Below, piece after piece: positions 25,094-34,515 of a stretch of 64,000 nt of DNA. Source of the stretch: Ruoffia tabacinasalis (GTDB lineage: Bacteria > Bacillota > Bacilli > Lactobacillales > Aerococcaceae); NCBI RefSeq assembly GCF_042652985.1, contig NZ_JBHSHQ010000004.1, positions 62,001 through 126,000 on the forward strand. The letters are read 5' to 3'. The translations under genes were made by a program, and so were the position numbers. The notes under the pieces are model-generated. The model was not told the DNA's origin. It worked only from the letters and a program-made list of their open reading frames with translations, and did not search any database. Position 1 is the stretch's first letter. Every line of letters begins with the position of its first letter.

Positions 25094-25966
25094 ATGGATC
25101 TAGGGGGAAAGATAGAGAAATTACGTAAACAGCGTCAAATACCTGTAGCTAAATTGTCACAAGGTATATTATCGGAGTCAAATTATTCACGGTTTTCACG
25201 AGGTAAGACGATGGTGGCAGCGGACGTTTTTATTGATGTATTAAAGAATTTGGAAGCTGATTTTTATGAAATCTCAGAGTTTGATCACAATCCCCGTGTA
25301 GTAGATAAATACAAAGCACAGTATTTAGAACTGTTAAAGGAAGAGGATTTTGTTGGGCTTAAACGATTAGGTAAGATGGTCGCTCATTTATCAAAGTTTC
25401 GCTTTGATACATATAATAATCTAGCGATTTCGATTGAGGTCCAATTAGCTAAGCATGAAAATCGTCCAATTGATTCAGACATTTATCAGCTCGTGAAAAA
25501 TCATTTGACGAGCGTAGAAACGTGGTCGCATAAAGAGACATTATTATTTGATATTTTAGTAGAGAGTTTCGATTCTCAAATGATTATGATGATGATAGAA
25601 AATTTCACAAAAAAAAATCAAGATTATATGGTTGCGGAGCGAAACACGCATATTATTGCGATTTTATTTACAGCATTTATGGCTTTTCTTGAGCGTGGAG
25701 AAGTTGTTCTAGCAACCGCAACATTAGAGATGATGCAACCTTATTTGGTTGTGGTGGGGTTAACGATTCATAAGTTCTATTATGCGTTGGCAAAGATGTT
25801 ATTAGATGTCATTGAGGCTCCAACGGATGTCAACATCGATAAAATTGTTAGGCTCCATGATTTATGTTTAAGTTTAGGAAATAAATCGCATAGTTATAAA
25901 GTGCAAAGTAATTATGAATTACTTAGAGAGATTTATAATTTGCCGGAGATTTGGGATAGCGAGTAG
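25094..25966 (+). CDS. Rgg/MutR-like transcriptional regulator 2
   Basis: A 290-residue paralogue-like partner of the preceding gene, starting immediately after its TAG with GGAGG inside the upstream gene. The N-terminal helix-turn-helix (KIEKLRKQRQIPVAKLSQG, ESNYSRFSRGKTMVAADVF) is close in pattern to that of regulator 1, and the C-terminal part is a helical repeat domain. Paired Rgg-like proteins can act on shared promoters as activator and repressor. The sequence between the two has diverged well beyond recent duplication. No effector is evident. Confidence 0.75.
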   Translation: MDLGGKIEKLRKQRQIPVAKLSQGILSESNYSRFSRGKTMVAADVFIDVLKNLEADFYEISEFDHNPRVVDKYKAQYLELLKEEDFVGLKRLGKMVAHLSKFRFDTYNNLAISIEVQLAKHENRPIDSDIYQLVKNHLTSVETWSHKETLLFDILVESFDSQMIMMMIENFTKKNQDYMVAERNTHIIAILFTAFMAFLERGEVVLATATLEMMQPYLVVVGLTIHKFYYALAKMLLDVIEAPTDVNIDKIVRLHDLCLSLGNKSHSYKVQSNYELLREIYNLPEIWDSE

Positions 25967-25996
25967 GTTCTTCTTCATTTCCACTTAATATAACCG

Positions 25997-26005
25997 TGTT
26001 ATAAT
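25997..26005 (+). promoter_or_regulatory. Extended -10 promoter of pepO
   Basis: TGT-TATAAT, a perfect extended -10 element, 31 nt upstream of the pepO start; no good -35 is seen. Confidence 0.6.
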
Positions 26006-26035
26006 GAATTTAATATATTAATAGGAGTGTGGCTT

Positions 26036-27940
26036 ATGACAGTGAACGAACAACTGATAAAAGATGATTTATACCATGCAGTAAACGGTGAGTGGCTTGA
26101 GAAGGCGGTTATTCCAGATGATAAACCATCAACGGGTGGGTTTATGAATCTACGTGATGGGGTAGAGGAATTATTAATGGAAGATATCAATGCGATGGTT
26201 GATGGTAAGATTGATTTAACCAATGCTGAACAAGCTGAGATGATTAAGTATTACCAACAAGCGATGAATTTCAAAGAGCGAGACTCTTTAGGAGCGCAAC
26301 CTGTACAACCCTTGTTTGAAAAGTTAAATGGATTACAATCTATCAAAGAATTGCAAGCGATTGCACCAGAGTGGGCATTATATGATTTACCATTACCTTT
26401 CTCTTTAGGGATTGCACCAGATATGAAAGATACGACGACGTATATCTTAGGTTTATCTGTTCCAGGTAAAATATTACCGGATACGACGTATTACCAAGAA
26501 GGAAATGAAGCGGGCGAGCGCTTGTTAACTGTTTACAAAGATATGAGCCAAAAAGTACTTGAGTTAATGGATTTTGATGCGGCGGAGGCGACAAAGTTAG
26601 TAAATCAAGCCATTGAATTCGATGCGTTATTCATTCCACATATGAAGAGTTCCGAGGAGTTAGCGGACTATACAATTACGTATAATCCACGTACACCGGA
26701 AGAAATTCAAGCTTATTCGAATGAATTTAATTTTTTGGCATTATTTAAAGAGTTGTTAGGCGAAGAGATTGATAAAGCCATTGTCACACAGCCTAAATTT
26801 TTTGAAGCCTTTCAAAAAGTTGTAAATGATGAGAATATTGAACTACTAAGAGCGTGGATGATTGTGAATTTAGCCAACAGCCAAACTACAATGTTATCTG
26901 AAGAGATTCGCCAAGCGGGAAGTTTATATCAATTGGCTTTGTCGGGAAGTCCTAAGACACAAAGTCCCGAAAAGCATGCTTATTACTTTGCAATTAATAC
27001 GTTTAGTCAAGTAGTTGGGGATTATTACGGTAAGAAATACTTTGGAGAGAAAGCTCGTCAAGACGTACGTGAGATGGTCGAAGCAATGATTGACGTTTAC
27101 CAAAACCGTCTGAAAGCCAATACGTGGTTAACACCAGAGACGATTGAGTTAGCGATTGAAAAACTCGATGCGTTAGATATTTTTGTTGGATACCCAGATA
27201 CGTATCCAGAAATTTTTACGCAATTAAAAGTGAATGATGATGTGAGCTTCTACTCAAATACAGCAGAATTTACGCGTCAGTTTAATGAACGTGATTTTGC
27301 GCGTTGGAACAAAGATGTTGACCGCAGTGAGTGGGGGATGAGTGCCGCAACTGTGAATGCTTACTTCCATCCAAACCATAATTTAATTTGCTTCCCAGCT
27401 GCGATTTTACAAGCGCCGTTCTATAGTGTGAATCAATCTCGTAGTGAAAATTACGGAGGAATTGGGGCAGTGATTGCTCATGAGGTGTCGCATGCCTTTG
27501 ATAATAATGGAGCAAAATTTGACGCACAAGGAAATATGAATAATTGGTGGACAGAGGCAGATCTGGAAGCCTTTAATCAAAGAGCGCAAGCGATGATTAA
27601 GCAATGGGATGGCATTGAATTTGCGGGTGGAAAAGTAAACGGTAAATTGACTGTCTCCGAAAATATCGCCGATGGCGGTGGCTTAACTGCAGCGCTAGAA
27701 GCAACAAAACAAGAAGATGATGCGAACTTAGCAGAATTCTTTATGAACTGGGCGCGTATTTGGAGCTTGAAAGCCCGTCCTGAGTACCAACAACTACTTC
27801 TTTCGATTGATGTTCACTCGCCAGCAGAATTACGTGCGAACATCCAAGTGCGTAATATGGATGAGTTTTATGAAACATTTGATGTTAAAGAAGGCGACAA
27901 AATGTATTTTGCACCAGAAGACCGCGTTGTAATATGGTAA
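26036..27940 (+). CDS. pepO: M13 family endopeptidase PepO
   Basis: A 634-residue neprilysin-type zinc metallopeptidase that degrades oligopeptides. The zinc site is HEVSH in VIAHEVSHAFDNNGA, the third ligand is the Glu in SENIADGGG, and the 'NAYFHPNHNLICFPAAIL' substrate strand is present. The length matches PepO of lactic acid bacteria. There is no signal peptide, so it is cytoplasmic. ATG 26036 lies 8 nt after TAGGAG and is preferred over the upstream in-frame GTG. It is monocistronic, with its own extended -10 promoter and a strong terminator. Confidence 0.93.
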   Translation: MTVNEQLIKDDLYHAVNGEWLEKAVIPDDKPSTGGFMNLRDGVEELLMEDINAMVDGKIDLTNAEQAEMIKYYQQAMNFKERDSLGAQPVQPLFEKLNGLQSIKELQAIAPEWALYDLPLPFSLGIAPDMKDTTTYILGLSVPGKILPDTTYYQEGNEAGERLLTVYKDMSQKVLELMDFDAAEATKLVNQAIEFDALFIPHMKSSEELADYTITYNPRTPEEIQAYSNEFNFLALFKELLGEEIDKAIVTQPKFFEAFQKVVNDENIELLRAWMIVNLANSQTTMLSEEIRQAGSLYQLALSGSPKTQSPEKHAYYFAINTFSQVVGDYYGKKYFGEKARQDVREMVEAMIDVYQNRLKANTWLTPETIELAIEKLDALDIFVGYPDTYPEIFTQLKVNDDVSFYSNTAEFTRQFNERDFARWNKDVDRSEWGMSAATVNAYFHPNHNLICFPAAILQAPFYSVNQSRSENYGGIGAVIAHEVSHAFDNNGAKFDAQGNMNNWWTEADLEAFNQRAQAMIKQWDGIEFAGGKVNGKLTVSENIADGGGLTAALEATKQEDDANLAEFFMNWARIWSLKARPEYQQLLLSIDVHSPAELRANIQVRNMDEFYETFDVKEGDKMYFAPEDRVVIW

Positions 27941-27964
27941 GATTATATTAGTAAGAGATGACTT

Positions 27965-28016
27965 CCCTTATGACTGTGAAATATATTTTATTTCATAGTC
28001 ATGAAGGGGATTTTTG
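27965..28016 (+). terminator. Terminator of pepO
   Basis: Long hairpin: CCCTTATGACTGTGAAAT pairs with ATTTCATAGTCATGAAGGG with small mismatches, followed by GATTTTTG. Confidence 0.85.
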
Positions 28017-28058
28017 TTTATAATGAGTAGACTATGAACATGTGGAAGGGGAAAATAA

Positions 28059-30197
28059 ATGAGTTATCAAGCACTTTACCGGGTTTGGCGCCCGCAAACA
28101 TTTGACGAGATGGTTGGACAACCCATTATTAAAGAAACACTAAAAAATGCCATCAAATCGAATCATATTAGTCACGCTTATTTATTCACTGGACCGCGTG
28201 GAACAGGTAAGACCAGTGCTGCTAAGATTCTAGCAAAAGCGATTAACTGTCCGAACCAAACGGATGGAAACCCATGTAATAACTGTGACATGTGTCGCTT
28301 AATTACCGAAGGTCAGTTAGGTGATGTTGTTGAAATTGATGCCGCGTCAAATAATGGGGTAGATGAAATCCGTGAATTACGTGAGAACGTTCGCTATGCA
28401 GCTAGCCAAGCTCGTTATAAAGTATATATTATTGATGAGGTTCATATGCTTACGACAGCAGCCTTTAATGCTCTGTTGAAGACATTGGAAGAACCGCCTG
28501 AGCAAGTGGTATTTATCCTAGCGACGACCGAAGCCCATAAGATTCCAGCTACAATCCTGTCGCGTACGCAACGATTTGACTTCCAACTTTATACAGATCA
28601 AGAGTTAATTGGAAGAATGGAAGAGATTCTTAACCATGACAACATCGATTATGACGAAGAAGCTTTAGCAATCATTGCGCGTTCAGCTAATGGTGGAATG
28701 CGTGACACCGTAAGTTTACTTGACCAAGCGATTTCTTTTAATACGGAAGAAGTGACTGTTGAAACTGCTCTTGAAGTGTCAGGAAGCTTAAACCAAATGG
28801 CTTTATTAAACTATATCCAAACGGTTTACCGTCAAAATATTGAAGAAGCCTTAGAAATCGTTAATGACCAACTACAAAAAGGGAAACAAGCGGCACGCTT
28901 TATTGATGAATTAATCTTATTCAGTCGTGATATGTTGCTAACTTTACATATTAAGCAAAACCAAACACTCCTTAGCGAGCAAGAAATTCAACCTTTACGT
29001 GAAGAAGTTCCCGCAAATTTCTATTATATACTCATTGATACATTGAATGAAACACAAGGAAAAATGCGTTTTAGTACCTCACCAAACTTATATATTGAAG
29101 TCATGACGATTCAATTAGCCCAAACGGATAAAAAACAATTGGTGAGCGGTAGGCAACAAGCTAATACTGCTAGCGCACCCAATGAAGCAGTTAATGGCGC
29201 TTTAATGGATACAGTGCGTCAGTTGGAAGAAAAACTTGCGGCCTTGTCCCAACAAGTGCAAAGCCAGGATAAATTAATTCGTGCTTTCCAAGAGAATCCG
29301 CCGACAACTCAAGGTGTCCAACCGATTAACCAAGAAGGTAACGGGGAAGTAACTGATGATGCGAAGCCAGTGGCAGAAGAAGCGCCAAAAGTTCCACGTA
29401 AGCGTCCAGTTCGCCAACAAGCGCGCTATGAATTAAGATTGAATCACGTTTATCGTGTTCTGAATAATGCGACGCATCAACATATTCGTTTGATGAAAGA
29501 GCATTGGCCAGCGGTCTTAGGTGAACTGTCACCTCAGCAACGGGCAAAATTCTTTGAAACAGAACCTTTAGCAGCCGGTGAAGGTAGTGCCTTAATTAGC
29601 TTTCCAAATCCAGCCTATGCCGGAGACGTTCAACACGACCATGAACTAATGAAGTTCATTGAAGAAACTGTCGAGCAAAAAACGGGCACTTCAATGAAAA
29701 TCATTATCATCTTAGCAAGTGAATGGGCGGATGTTCGTAAGAACTATGCGATGTTACGTAAAAAGAATAACGGTGCACCGATTCCAATTGAAGAAGATGA
29801 AACTGACGACGTAGAAGAAACAGTTGAAGTGGAGACAAAAGCTGGAACTGAAGTGTCAGATAACCAAACTGATACAGAGGAAGTTATTGACGAGCAAGCA
29901 TCTTCTGCTCAAGAAGTGTCTGAAAAGACACAAGAAGCGCCTGTTAGAGAAGAAACTCAGGAAGCGCCAGCAGAAGAACCTCAAGAGCCAAACCATTCGA
30001 TGGATTCGCTTGAAGCGTCTTTGCCGAATTCGACGAGAAGTATTGATGACATCTTCTCGCAAGAAGGCTCGCCCAGTCACCGAGTGATGGAATTAGATAA
30101 TAATGAACCTGAAGAAGAGGAAGGTCCCCCTGAGATTGTTGCCAAAGCCATCGAATTGTTCGGTGAAGAGAATGTAAATATTTATTATGATCGTTAA
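28059..30197 (+). CDS. dnaX: DNA polymerase III subunits gamma/tau
   Basis: A 712-residue clamp-loader ATPase. Walker A is GPRGTGKT (about residues 45-52), a four-Cys zinc module is at CPN...CNNCDMC (64-79), Walker B is IIDEVHML and the sensor/arginine-finger region reads ILSRTQRF. Domain III follows, then a long tau-type extension with an acidic low-complexity segment (about 590-690, rich in Glu/Thr/Val). It opens the conserved replication/recombination cluster (ybaB, recR, tmk, holB) that follows. No A-rich slippery heptamer for a gamma frameshift stood out. Confidence 0.95.
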   Translation: MSYQALYRVWRPQTFDEMVGQPIIKETLKNAIKSNHISHAYLFTGPRGTGKTSAAKILAKAINCPNQTDGNPCNNCDMCRLITEGQLGDVVEIDAASNNGVDEIRELRENVRYAASQARYKVYIIDEVHMLTTAAFNALLKTLEEPPEQVVFILATTEAHKIPATILSRTQRFDFQLYTDQELIGRMEEILNHDNIDYDEEALAIIARSANGGMRDTVSLLDQAISFNTEEVTVETALEVSGSLNQMALLNYIQTVYRQNIEEALEIVNDQLQKGKQAARFIDELILFSRDMLLTLHIKQNQTLLSEQEIQPLREEVPANFYYILIDTLNETQGKMRFSTSPNLYIEVMTIQLAQTDKKQLVSGRQQANTASAPNEAVNGALMDTVRQLEEKLAALSQQVQSQDKLIRAFQENPPTTQGVQPINQEGNGEVTDDAKPVAEEAPKVPRKRPVRQQARYELRLNHVYRVLNNATHQHIRLMKEHWPAVLGELSPQQRAKFFETEPLAAGEGSALISFPNPAYAGDVQHDHELMKFIEETVEQKTGTSMKIIIILASEWADVRKNYAMLRKKNNGAPIPIEEDETDDVEETVEVETKAGTEVSDNQTDTEEVIDEQASSAQEVSEKTQEAPVREETQEAPAEEPQEPNHSMDSLEASLPNSTRSIDDIFSQEGSPSHRVMELDNNEPEEEEGPPEIVAKAIELFGEENVNIYYDR

Positions 30198-30220
30198 AGA
30201 TATGAGAGCAGGTATTGAAT

Positions 30221-30769
30221 ATGAATAATGAAAAGATTAATACACGAGATTTAACTCAGATGGCTACGTATGCTGCCTTAATTGTCTTGGCTATTTATAT
30301 GATTCGAATACCAATGCCATCAGCGATTAGTAATACGTTTGTTCACCCAGGGAATGCCTTAGTGATATTAGCTATATTATTTATGGGCTTTAAAAAGGGA
30401 ACCATTGCCGCTTTACTTGGCTTAGCGATTTTTGATATTACGTCCGGCTATTTACCGGTCGTACTTTTAACCTTACTTGAGAACTTTATCGTTCTATTAG
30501 TGGTTGAATGCGTCTTTCGTTACGTGTTTCATTACGATAACCGAATGCGAAACATTATCGCACTAGGTATTGTCGGAGCTGCAACTAAGATTGTGGTGAT
30601 ATTTTTCAAATATATCATCCAACAATTGATGTTAGGTTCAGTCCTTGGTGGCGCAGTGGCTAGCGCGATTTCAGCACTGCCAGCTTCTTTATTTACTGGC
30701 GTTGTCACAGCTATTCTAGTCCCGTTACTATATTGGCCAATAAAGCCGGTCTTTGACCGTTTTAAATAA
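30221..30769 (+). CDS. ECF transporter substrate-binding (S) component
   Basis: A 182-residue membrane protein with about six helices. The motif 'VHPGNALVILAILFMG...GFKKG' and 'LLGLAIFDITSGYLP' are typical of ECF S components of the HmpT/thiamine-precursor-like group, which bind a vitamin and partner with the general EcfAA'T module (not in this window). ATG 30221 is 8 nt after GCAGG; an in-frame TTG is at 30215. Only 23 nt separate it from dnaX. The substrate cannot be decided from the sequence. Confidence 0.75.
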   Translation: MNNEKINTRDLTQMATYAALIVLAIYMIRIPMPSAISNTFVHPGNALVILAILFMGFKKGTIAALLGLAIFDITSGYLPVVLLTLLENFIVLLVVECVFRYVFHYDNRMRNIIALGIVGAATKIVVIFFKYIIQQLMLGSVLGGAVASAISALPASLFTGVVTAILVPLLYWPIKPVFDRFK

Positions 30770-30785
30770 AATCCTTTAAATAAAA

Positions 30786-30846
30786 CCCGTTTAGTTTAGG
30801 CCTTGTCAATATCGGACAAGAAATAAGCTAAATGGTTTTTTTAGTA
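30786..30846 (+). terminator. Terminator after the ECF S gene
   Basis: Outer arms AACCCGTTTAGTTTA and AAGCTAAATGGTTTTTTT enclose an inner hairpin CTTGTC/GACAAG. The T-run supports termination. The rest of the gap to 31201 shows no convincing gene; a 74-codon frame at 30832 looks like chance. Confidence 0.65.
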
Positions 30847-31141
30847 TGGTATTTTGAAAATTATAGCAATAATATTGTTAATCTAGGAATAAGGGAAGCC
30901 TTTATAGATTATTATATGAAAAATGCCGTTGGTAGTCCGAAAAATATCAGATTATGTTATAATAGAGCTAAGCATTTAAGCTTATTTTGTTTGTGCAAAA
31001 ATGACAGAATGATGCATAAAAAGAAAGATAAGATGAATCGTTTGACGAGCAGATGAAATCATTGGCTCTACCGCACTAACATAAGTGAGATAAACATTAT
31101 ATTAGTATATATAATGAACAAAATTAAAAGTGAGAGGCTGA

Positions 31142-31181
31142 GTGAGCGAATATTTAAGTAAAATATTGCTCGCCCAGAAAG
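31142..31181 (+). promoter_or_regulatory. Leader hairpin upstream of ybaB
   Basis: GAGCGAATATTT pairs with AAATATTGCTC (one bulge) about 20 nt upstream of the ybaB start. There is no T-run; it may stabilise the mRNA or affect translation. Confidence 0.3.
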
Positions 31182-31201
31182 CACAAAAAGGAGATATATT
31201 T

Positions 31202-31513
31202 ATGAAAATGGGAAACATGCAAGGTATGATGCAAAAAATGCAAAAGATGCAAAAAGATATGGAGAAAGAACAAAAAGCGATTGAAACGTCAATTTTTGAA
31301 GCATCTGATAAAAATAACTTAGTAACAGTTAAAGTAACTGGAGCAAAACGTATCGTTGAATTAGAAATCAAAGAAGATTTAGTGGATCCAGAAGATATCG
31401 ATATGTTACAAGACTTAGTCATTGTGACTGTGAACGATGCTTTAGCACAAGTTGATAAAGCAACTGAACAACGTTTAGGGAAATTCACTCAAGGATTAAA
31501 CTTACCGTTTTAG
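31202..31513 (+). CDS. ybaB: YbaB/EbfC family nucleoid-associated protein
   Basis: A 103-residue dimeric DNA-binding protein (MKMGNMQGMMQKMQKMQKDME...). The Met/Lys-rich N-terminal helix, the 'VTVKVTGAKRIVELEIKEDLVDPEDI' strand region and the C-terminal helix are diagnostic. ATG 31202 follows AAAGGAG. It is found upstream of recR in most bacteria and is thought to influence nucleoid structure and repair. A longer frame upstream runs into the leader hairpin and is not needed. Confidence 0.93.
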   Translation: MKMGNMQGMMQKMQKMQKDMEKEQKAIETSIFEASDKNNLVTVKVTGAKRIVELEIKEDLVDPEDIDMLQDLVIVTVNDALAQVDKATEQRLGKFTQGLNLPF

Positions 31514-31531
31514 TAGAAAGTAGGAGACTGT

Positions 31532-32128
31532 ATGCAATATCCAGCGCCGATTGCGAAACTGATTAATTCCTTTACGAAATTACCAGGGATTGGAGCAAAG
31601 TCAGCCGCAAGACATGCTTTCTATGTGCTTGATATGAACGAAGCAGATGTTTTGGAATTTGCACAAAATTTAATTAACGCAAAGCGTGACTTAACGCATT
31701 GCAGTATTTGTGGAAATATTACAGACTCTGATCCATGTATTGTATGTACGGATGAAAGTCGTGACCGTAGCCAAGTACTTGTTGTAGAAGATACTAGAGA
31801 TGTCATGTCAATGGAACGAATGCAAGAATTCCGCGGTCTGTATCACGTATTAGGTGGCGTTTTGTCACCAATGGAAGGAACAGGACCAGAGGATTTAAAT
31901 ATCCCAAGTTTAATTAAACGACTTGAGGATGAGACAATTAAAGAAGTGATTATAGCAACAAATGCTACCGCTGAAGGTGAAGCAACTGCTATGTACTTAT
32001 CACGCTTAATCAAACCTGCCGGGATTAAAGTAACGCGCCTTGCTCACGGCTTATCTGTAGGTAGTGATATTGAATACGCAGATGAAATGACTTTATTTAG
32101 AGCCATTGAAGGTAGACGCGAGTTATAA
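31532..32128 (+). CDS. recR: Recombination mediator protein RecR
   Basis: A 198-residue protein acting with RecF/RecO to load RecA on gapped DNA. It has an N-terminal helix-hairpin-helix (KLPGIGAKSAARHAF), a four-Cys zinc finger (CSICGNITDSDPCIVC), and a Toprim domain (VLVVEDTRDVMSME, 'ATNATAEGEATAMYL'). Length is standard. It lies 18 nt after ybaB and abuts tmk, the conserved Firmicutes arrangement. Confidence 0.96.
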   Translation: MQYPAPIAKLINSFTKLPGIGAKSAARHAFYVLDMNEADVLEFAQNLINAKRDLTHCSICGNITDSDPCIVCTDESRDRSQVLVVEDTRDVMSMERMQEFRGLYHVLGGVLSPMEGTGPEDLNIPSLIKRLEDETIKEVIIATNATAEGEATAMYLSRLIKPAGIKVTRLAHGLSVGSDIEYADEMTLFRAIEGRREL

Positions 32129-32146
32129 ATGAGTTGGAGTGTAGAG

Positions 32147-32782
32147 ATGACTAAAGGAAAATTTATTTCACTTGAAGGACCTGATGGCTCAGGGAAGACA
32201 AGTGTAGTACGAGCACTAAAAGAAATGTTAGAGGCATCTGGATATGATGTGTTAACGACCAGAGAACCTGGTGGGAGCCCAATTGCAGAACGCATCCGGG
32301 AAGTTATTCTAGATGTGGATAATACCGCCATGGACGCAAGAACAGAAGCTTTACTATTCGCTGCGAGTCGTCGTCAACATTTAATTGAGACGATTTTACC
32401 TGCCTTAGAAAAAGGTCAAATCGTCATTACAGACCGGTTTGTAGATAGTTCAATTGCGTATCAAGGAATTGCGCGAGGCATTCCAGTGGAAGATATTTGG
32501 GCGATTAACAAATTCGGAATTGAAGACCACATGCCTGATTTAACATTGCTCATCGATGTTCCAGCAGAAGTTGGTTTGGAGCGTATTTATAAAGCCCGAG
32601 GGCAACGCCAATTTGACCGCTTAGATCAAGAGAGCATTGATTTCCACCAAATGGTGCGCGAAGCTTTCTTAAATTTTGAAAAAGAAAACGAACGAATTAT
32701 TTTAGTGAACGGCAACCAAAGTGTCGAAAAGGTTGCACAAGAATGTATTACAGTATTAAAAGACAAGGAACTTACAGAATAA
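32147..32782 (+). CDS. tmk: Thymidylate kinase
   Basis: A 211-residue kinase converting dTMP to dTDP. The P-loop is GPDGSGKTS, the DR(F)-type motif is TDRFVDSSIAYQG, the TREPGGSP motif binds the nucleotide, and the LID region contains RQRQFDRLDQE. ATG 32147 is 7 nt after GGAG; an in-frame ATG at 32129 directly after the recR stop would add six residues. Part of the recR-tmk-darA-holB operon. Confidence 0.95.
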   Translation: MTKGKFISLEGPDGSGKTSVVRALKEMLEASGYDVLTTREPGGSPIAERIREVILDVDNTAMDARTEALLFAASRRQHLIETILPALEKGQIVITDRFVDSSIAYQGIARGIPVEDIWAINKFGIEDHMPDLTLLIDVPAEVGLERIYKARGQRQFDRLDQESIDFHQMVREAFLNFEKENERIILVNGNQSVEKVAQECITVLKDKELTE

Positions 32783-32795
32783 GAGGAGGATCATC

Positions 32796-33125
32796 ATGAA
32801 ATTAGTCATTGCAATTGTACAAGATCAAGATGAAGCTGTATTAGGAAATGCGTTTCGTGAGGCCAATATTTCTGCTACGAAGTTAAGTAGTACAGGTGGA
32901 TTTTTAAAACACGGAAATACGACCTTTTTAGTTGGAGTGGAAGAAGATAATGTTGATAATGTCTTAGACATTATTCGCGATTGTTCAGAACAAAGAGATC
33001 AAGTCGTTGCTTACCCGGCGAACTTAGATATGAACTTAGATGTCGCAACATCATTCCCGATGAAAGTTGAAGTAGGTGGAGCGATTGTATTCGTATTACC
33101 AATTGATAGCTTCTACCGATTCTAG
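32796..33125 (+). CDS. darA: Cyclic-di-AMP receptor DarA/PstA (PII-like)
   Basis: A 109-residue PII-like trimeric protein. The pattern 'MKLVIAIVQDQDEAVLGNAF', 'TKLSSTGGFLKHGNTTFLVG' and the end 'GGAIVFVLPIDSFYRF' is specific to DarA/PstA (YaaQ), which binds c-di-AMP in Firmicutes; its downstream partner is unknown. It lies between tmk and holB as in Bacillus and Listeria. AGAGGAGG precedes the ATG. Confidence 0.93.
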   Translation: MKLVIAIVQDQDEAVLGNAFREANISATKLSSTGGFLKHGNTTFLVGVEEDNVDNVLDIIRDCSEQRDQVVAYPANLDMNLDVATSFPMKVEVGGAIVFVLPIDSFYRF

Positions 33126-33140
33126 TCTAGAGGTGACTAT

Positions 33141-34100
33141 ATGGGGCAATTAAGTCATTATTTTTATGAATTAATTCACCAAAAACGTCTCGTTCATGGT
33201 TATGTCTTCACAGGTGATGATTATGAAGGTAAGGAGCATGTCTCAACGGAACTGATTAAAGCGTTAGGTTGTTTGAATAAGGATGAGGAAGGTCAACCTT
33301 GTGGTGTGTGTGAACATTGCCAAAAGGCACAAAATCATCAATTAGCTGACGTAGTTTCAATTCAACCGGATGGACAATCCATTCGAGTGAATCAGATTCG
33401 TGAACTGAAAGAATGGCTATCGACGAGCCCGATTGAAAGTAACTTCAAGTTAGCAATCATTGAAAGTGCTGAAACAATGAATCCTTCGAGTGCGAATGCG
33501 TTATTGACCTTTTTAGAAGAGCCCGTTGAAGGAGTTTACTTAGTCCTTTATACTCAGGATAAAAGTAACCTACTACCAACAATTCAATCTCGAGTTCAAG
33601 GTGTTCACTTTCCAAGAGCGAATGTAAGTGAGCGAGTAGCTTACTATATTGAAACTGGGGTATCCGAGGCGCATGCCCGTATTTTCGCAAAGATGTCTTC
33701 GGAAACTGCCCAAAGACTTGTGAGCGATTATGAAGAAGCAGACGTAACGAATTGGTTTAAATCGTTGAATTATTTTTATTCAACACTGGCTCATGGGAAC
33801 CTTCATTCTGTGATCTTAGTTCAAACCCAACTAAAAAACTCCTTGAGTGTTCAACAGGCTTTAGACGGTATGGATTATTTATTAATCTTAAATCATAGCA
33901 TGTTAAGAATATTGTCAAATACTGAAATAGAGAATTTAACCCAAGCTTATTTTATTAATGAAGTGATTAAAACGAAACAACCGTCGCTAGCACATATTTT
34001 AGAATTAAATGATTTGATTCTTGAGACGAAACAACGATTACAGGCAAATGTTGCGCCTCAGTTAGCTACGGAACGACTTGCTATCTTAGCAAGTCAATAA
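33141..34100 (+). CDS. holB: DNA polymerase III subunit delta'
   Basis: A 319-residue clamp-loader subunit related to DnaX. The zinc-module cysteines (CLNKDEEGQPCGVCEHC) are present, but the P-loop position reads FTGDDYEGKEH and lacks GKT/S, as expected for the ATP-inactive delta' subunit. The 'SSANALLTFLEEP' and 'IQSRVQGVHF' motifs match HolB. It follows darA in the usual order, and yabA follows. Confidence 0.93.
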   Translation: MGQLSHYFYELIHQKRLVHGYVFTGDDYEGKEHVSTELIKALGCLNKDEEGQPCGVCEHCQKAQNHQLADVVSIQPDGQSIRVNQIRELKEWLSTSPIESNFKLAIIESAETMNPSSANALLTFLEEPVEGVYLVLYTQDKSNLLPTIQSRVQGVHFPRANVSERVAYYIETGVSEAHARIFAKMSSETAQRLVSDYEEADVTNWFKSLNYFYSTLAHGNLHSVILVQTQLKNSLSVQQALDGMDYLLILNHSMLRILSNTEIENLTQAYFINEVIKTKQPSLAHILELNDLILETKQRLQANVAPQLATERLAILASQ

Positions 34101-34131
34101 TATATACGAAGAAGAGAGGGTGTGCCAAACA

Positions 34132-34488
34132 ATGAGAGACAAAAATAATTACTTAGAAATGTTTGATGAAGCAGAGACACATTTGCTTCAGTTAAGTGAT
34201 ACAGTGGCACAGCTGAGAGAAGTCATTGACAACTTAGTTGAGGAAAATAATAAACTACGTATGAGTAACAATGATTTGAAAAGTCTGTTAATTAAATTCC
34301 AAACAGACGCTCAAGAAGAAGTGACTGAAGGGGAAGAGGATAGTCAGACAAGTAGTGGGCGCGAGAGTCTTCTAGGCTTTTATAACGAAGGAATTCATGT
34401 GTGTCATGAGTTCTTTGGATCACGTCGATCTTCTAATGAGCAATGTCTGTTCTGCCAGGAAATTCTAGAACGCTTAGAAAATCATTAA
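34132..34488 (+). CDS. yabA: Replication initiation control protein YabA
   Basis: A 118-residue protein that bridges DnaA and DnaN to limit initiation. It has an N-terminal coiled coil (HLLQLSDTVAQLREVIDNLVEENNKLR), an acidic linker and a C-terminal zinc tetrad (CHEFFG...CLFCQEIL). ATG 34132 is preceded by GAGAGGG; a GTG at 34120 is in frame. The location after holB is conserved in Firmicutes. Confidence 0.93.
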   Translation: MRDKNNYLEMFDEAETHLLQLSDTVAQLREVIDNLVEENNKLRMSNNDLKSLLIKFQTDAQEEVTEGEEDSQTSSGRESLLGFYNEGIHVCHEFFGSRRSSNEQCLFCQEILERLENH

Positions 34489-34515
34489 TAACATACATTT
34501 TGAGGAGGCTTGTTC

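Noticed and set aside
30832..31056. 74-codon frame between the ECF S gene and ybaB
   Set aside because: It begins inside a terminator T-run, has no ribosome site and an implausible composition; treated as non-coding. I also looked for an SRP RNA here and did not find its conserved core.
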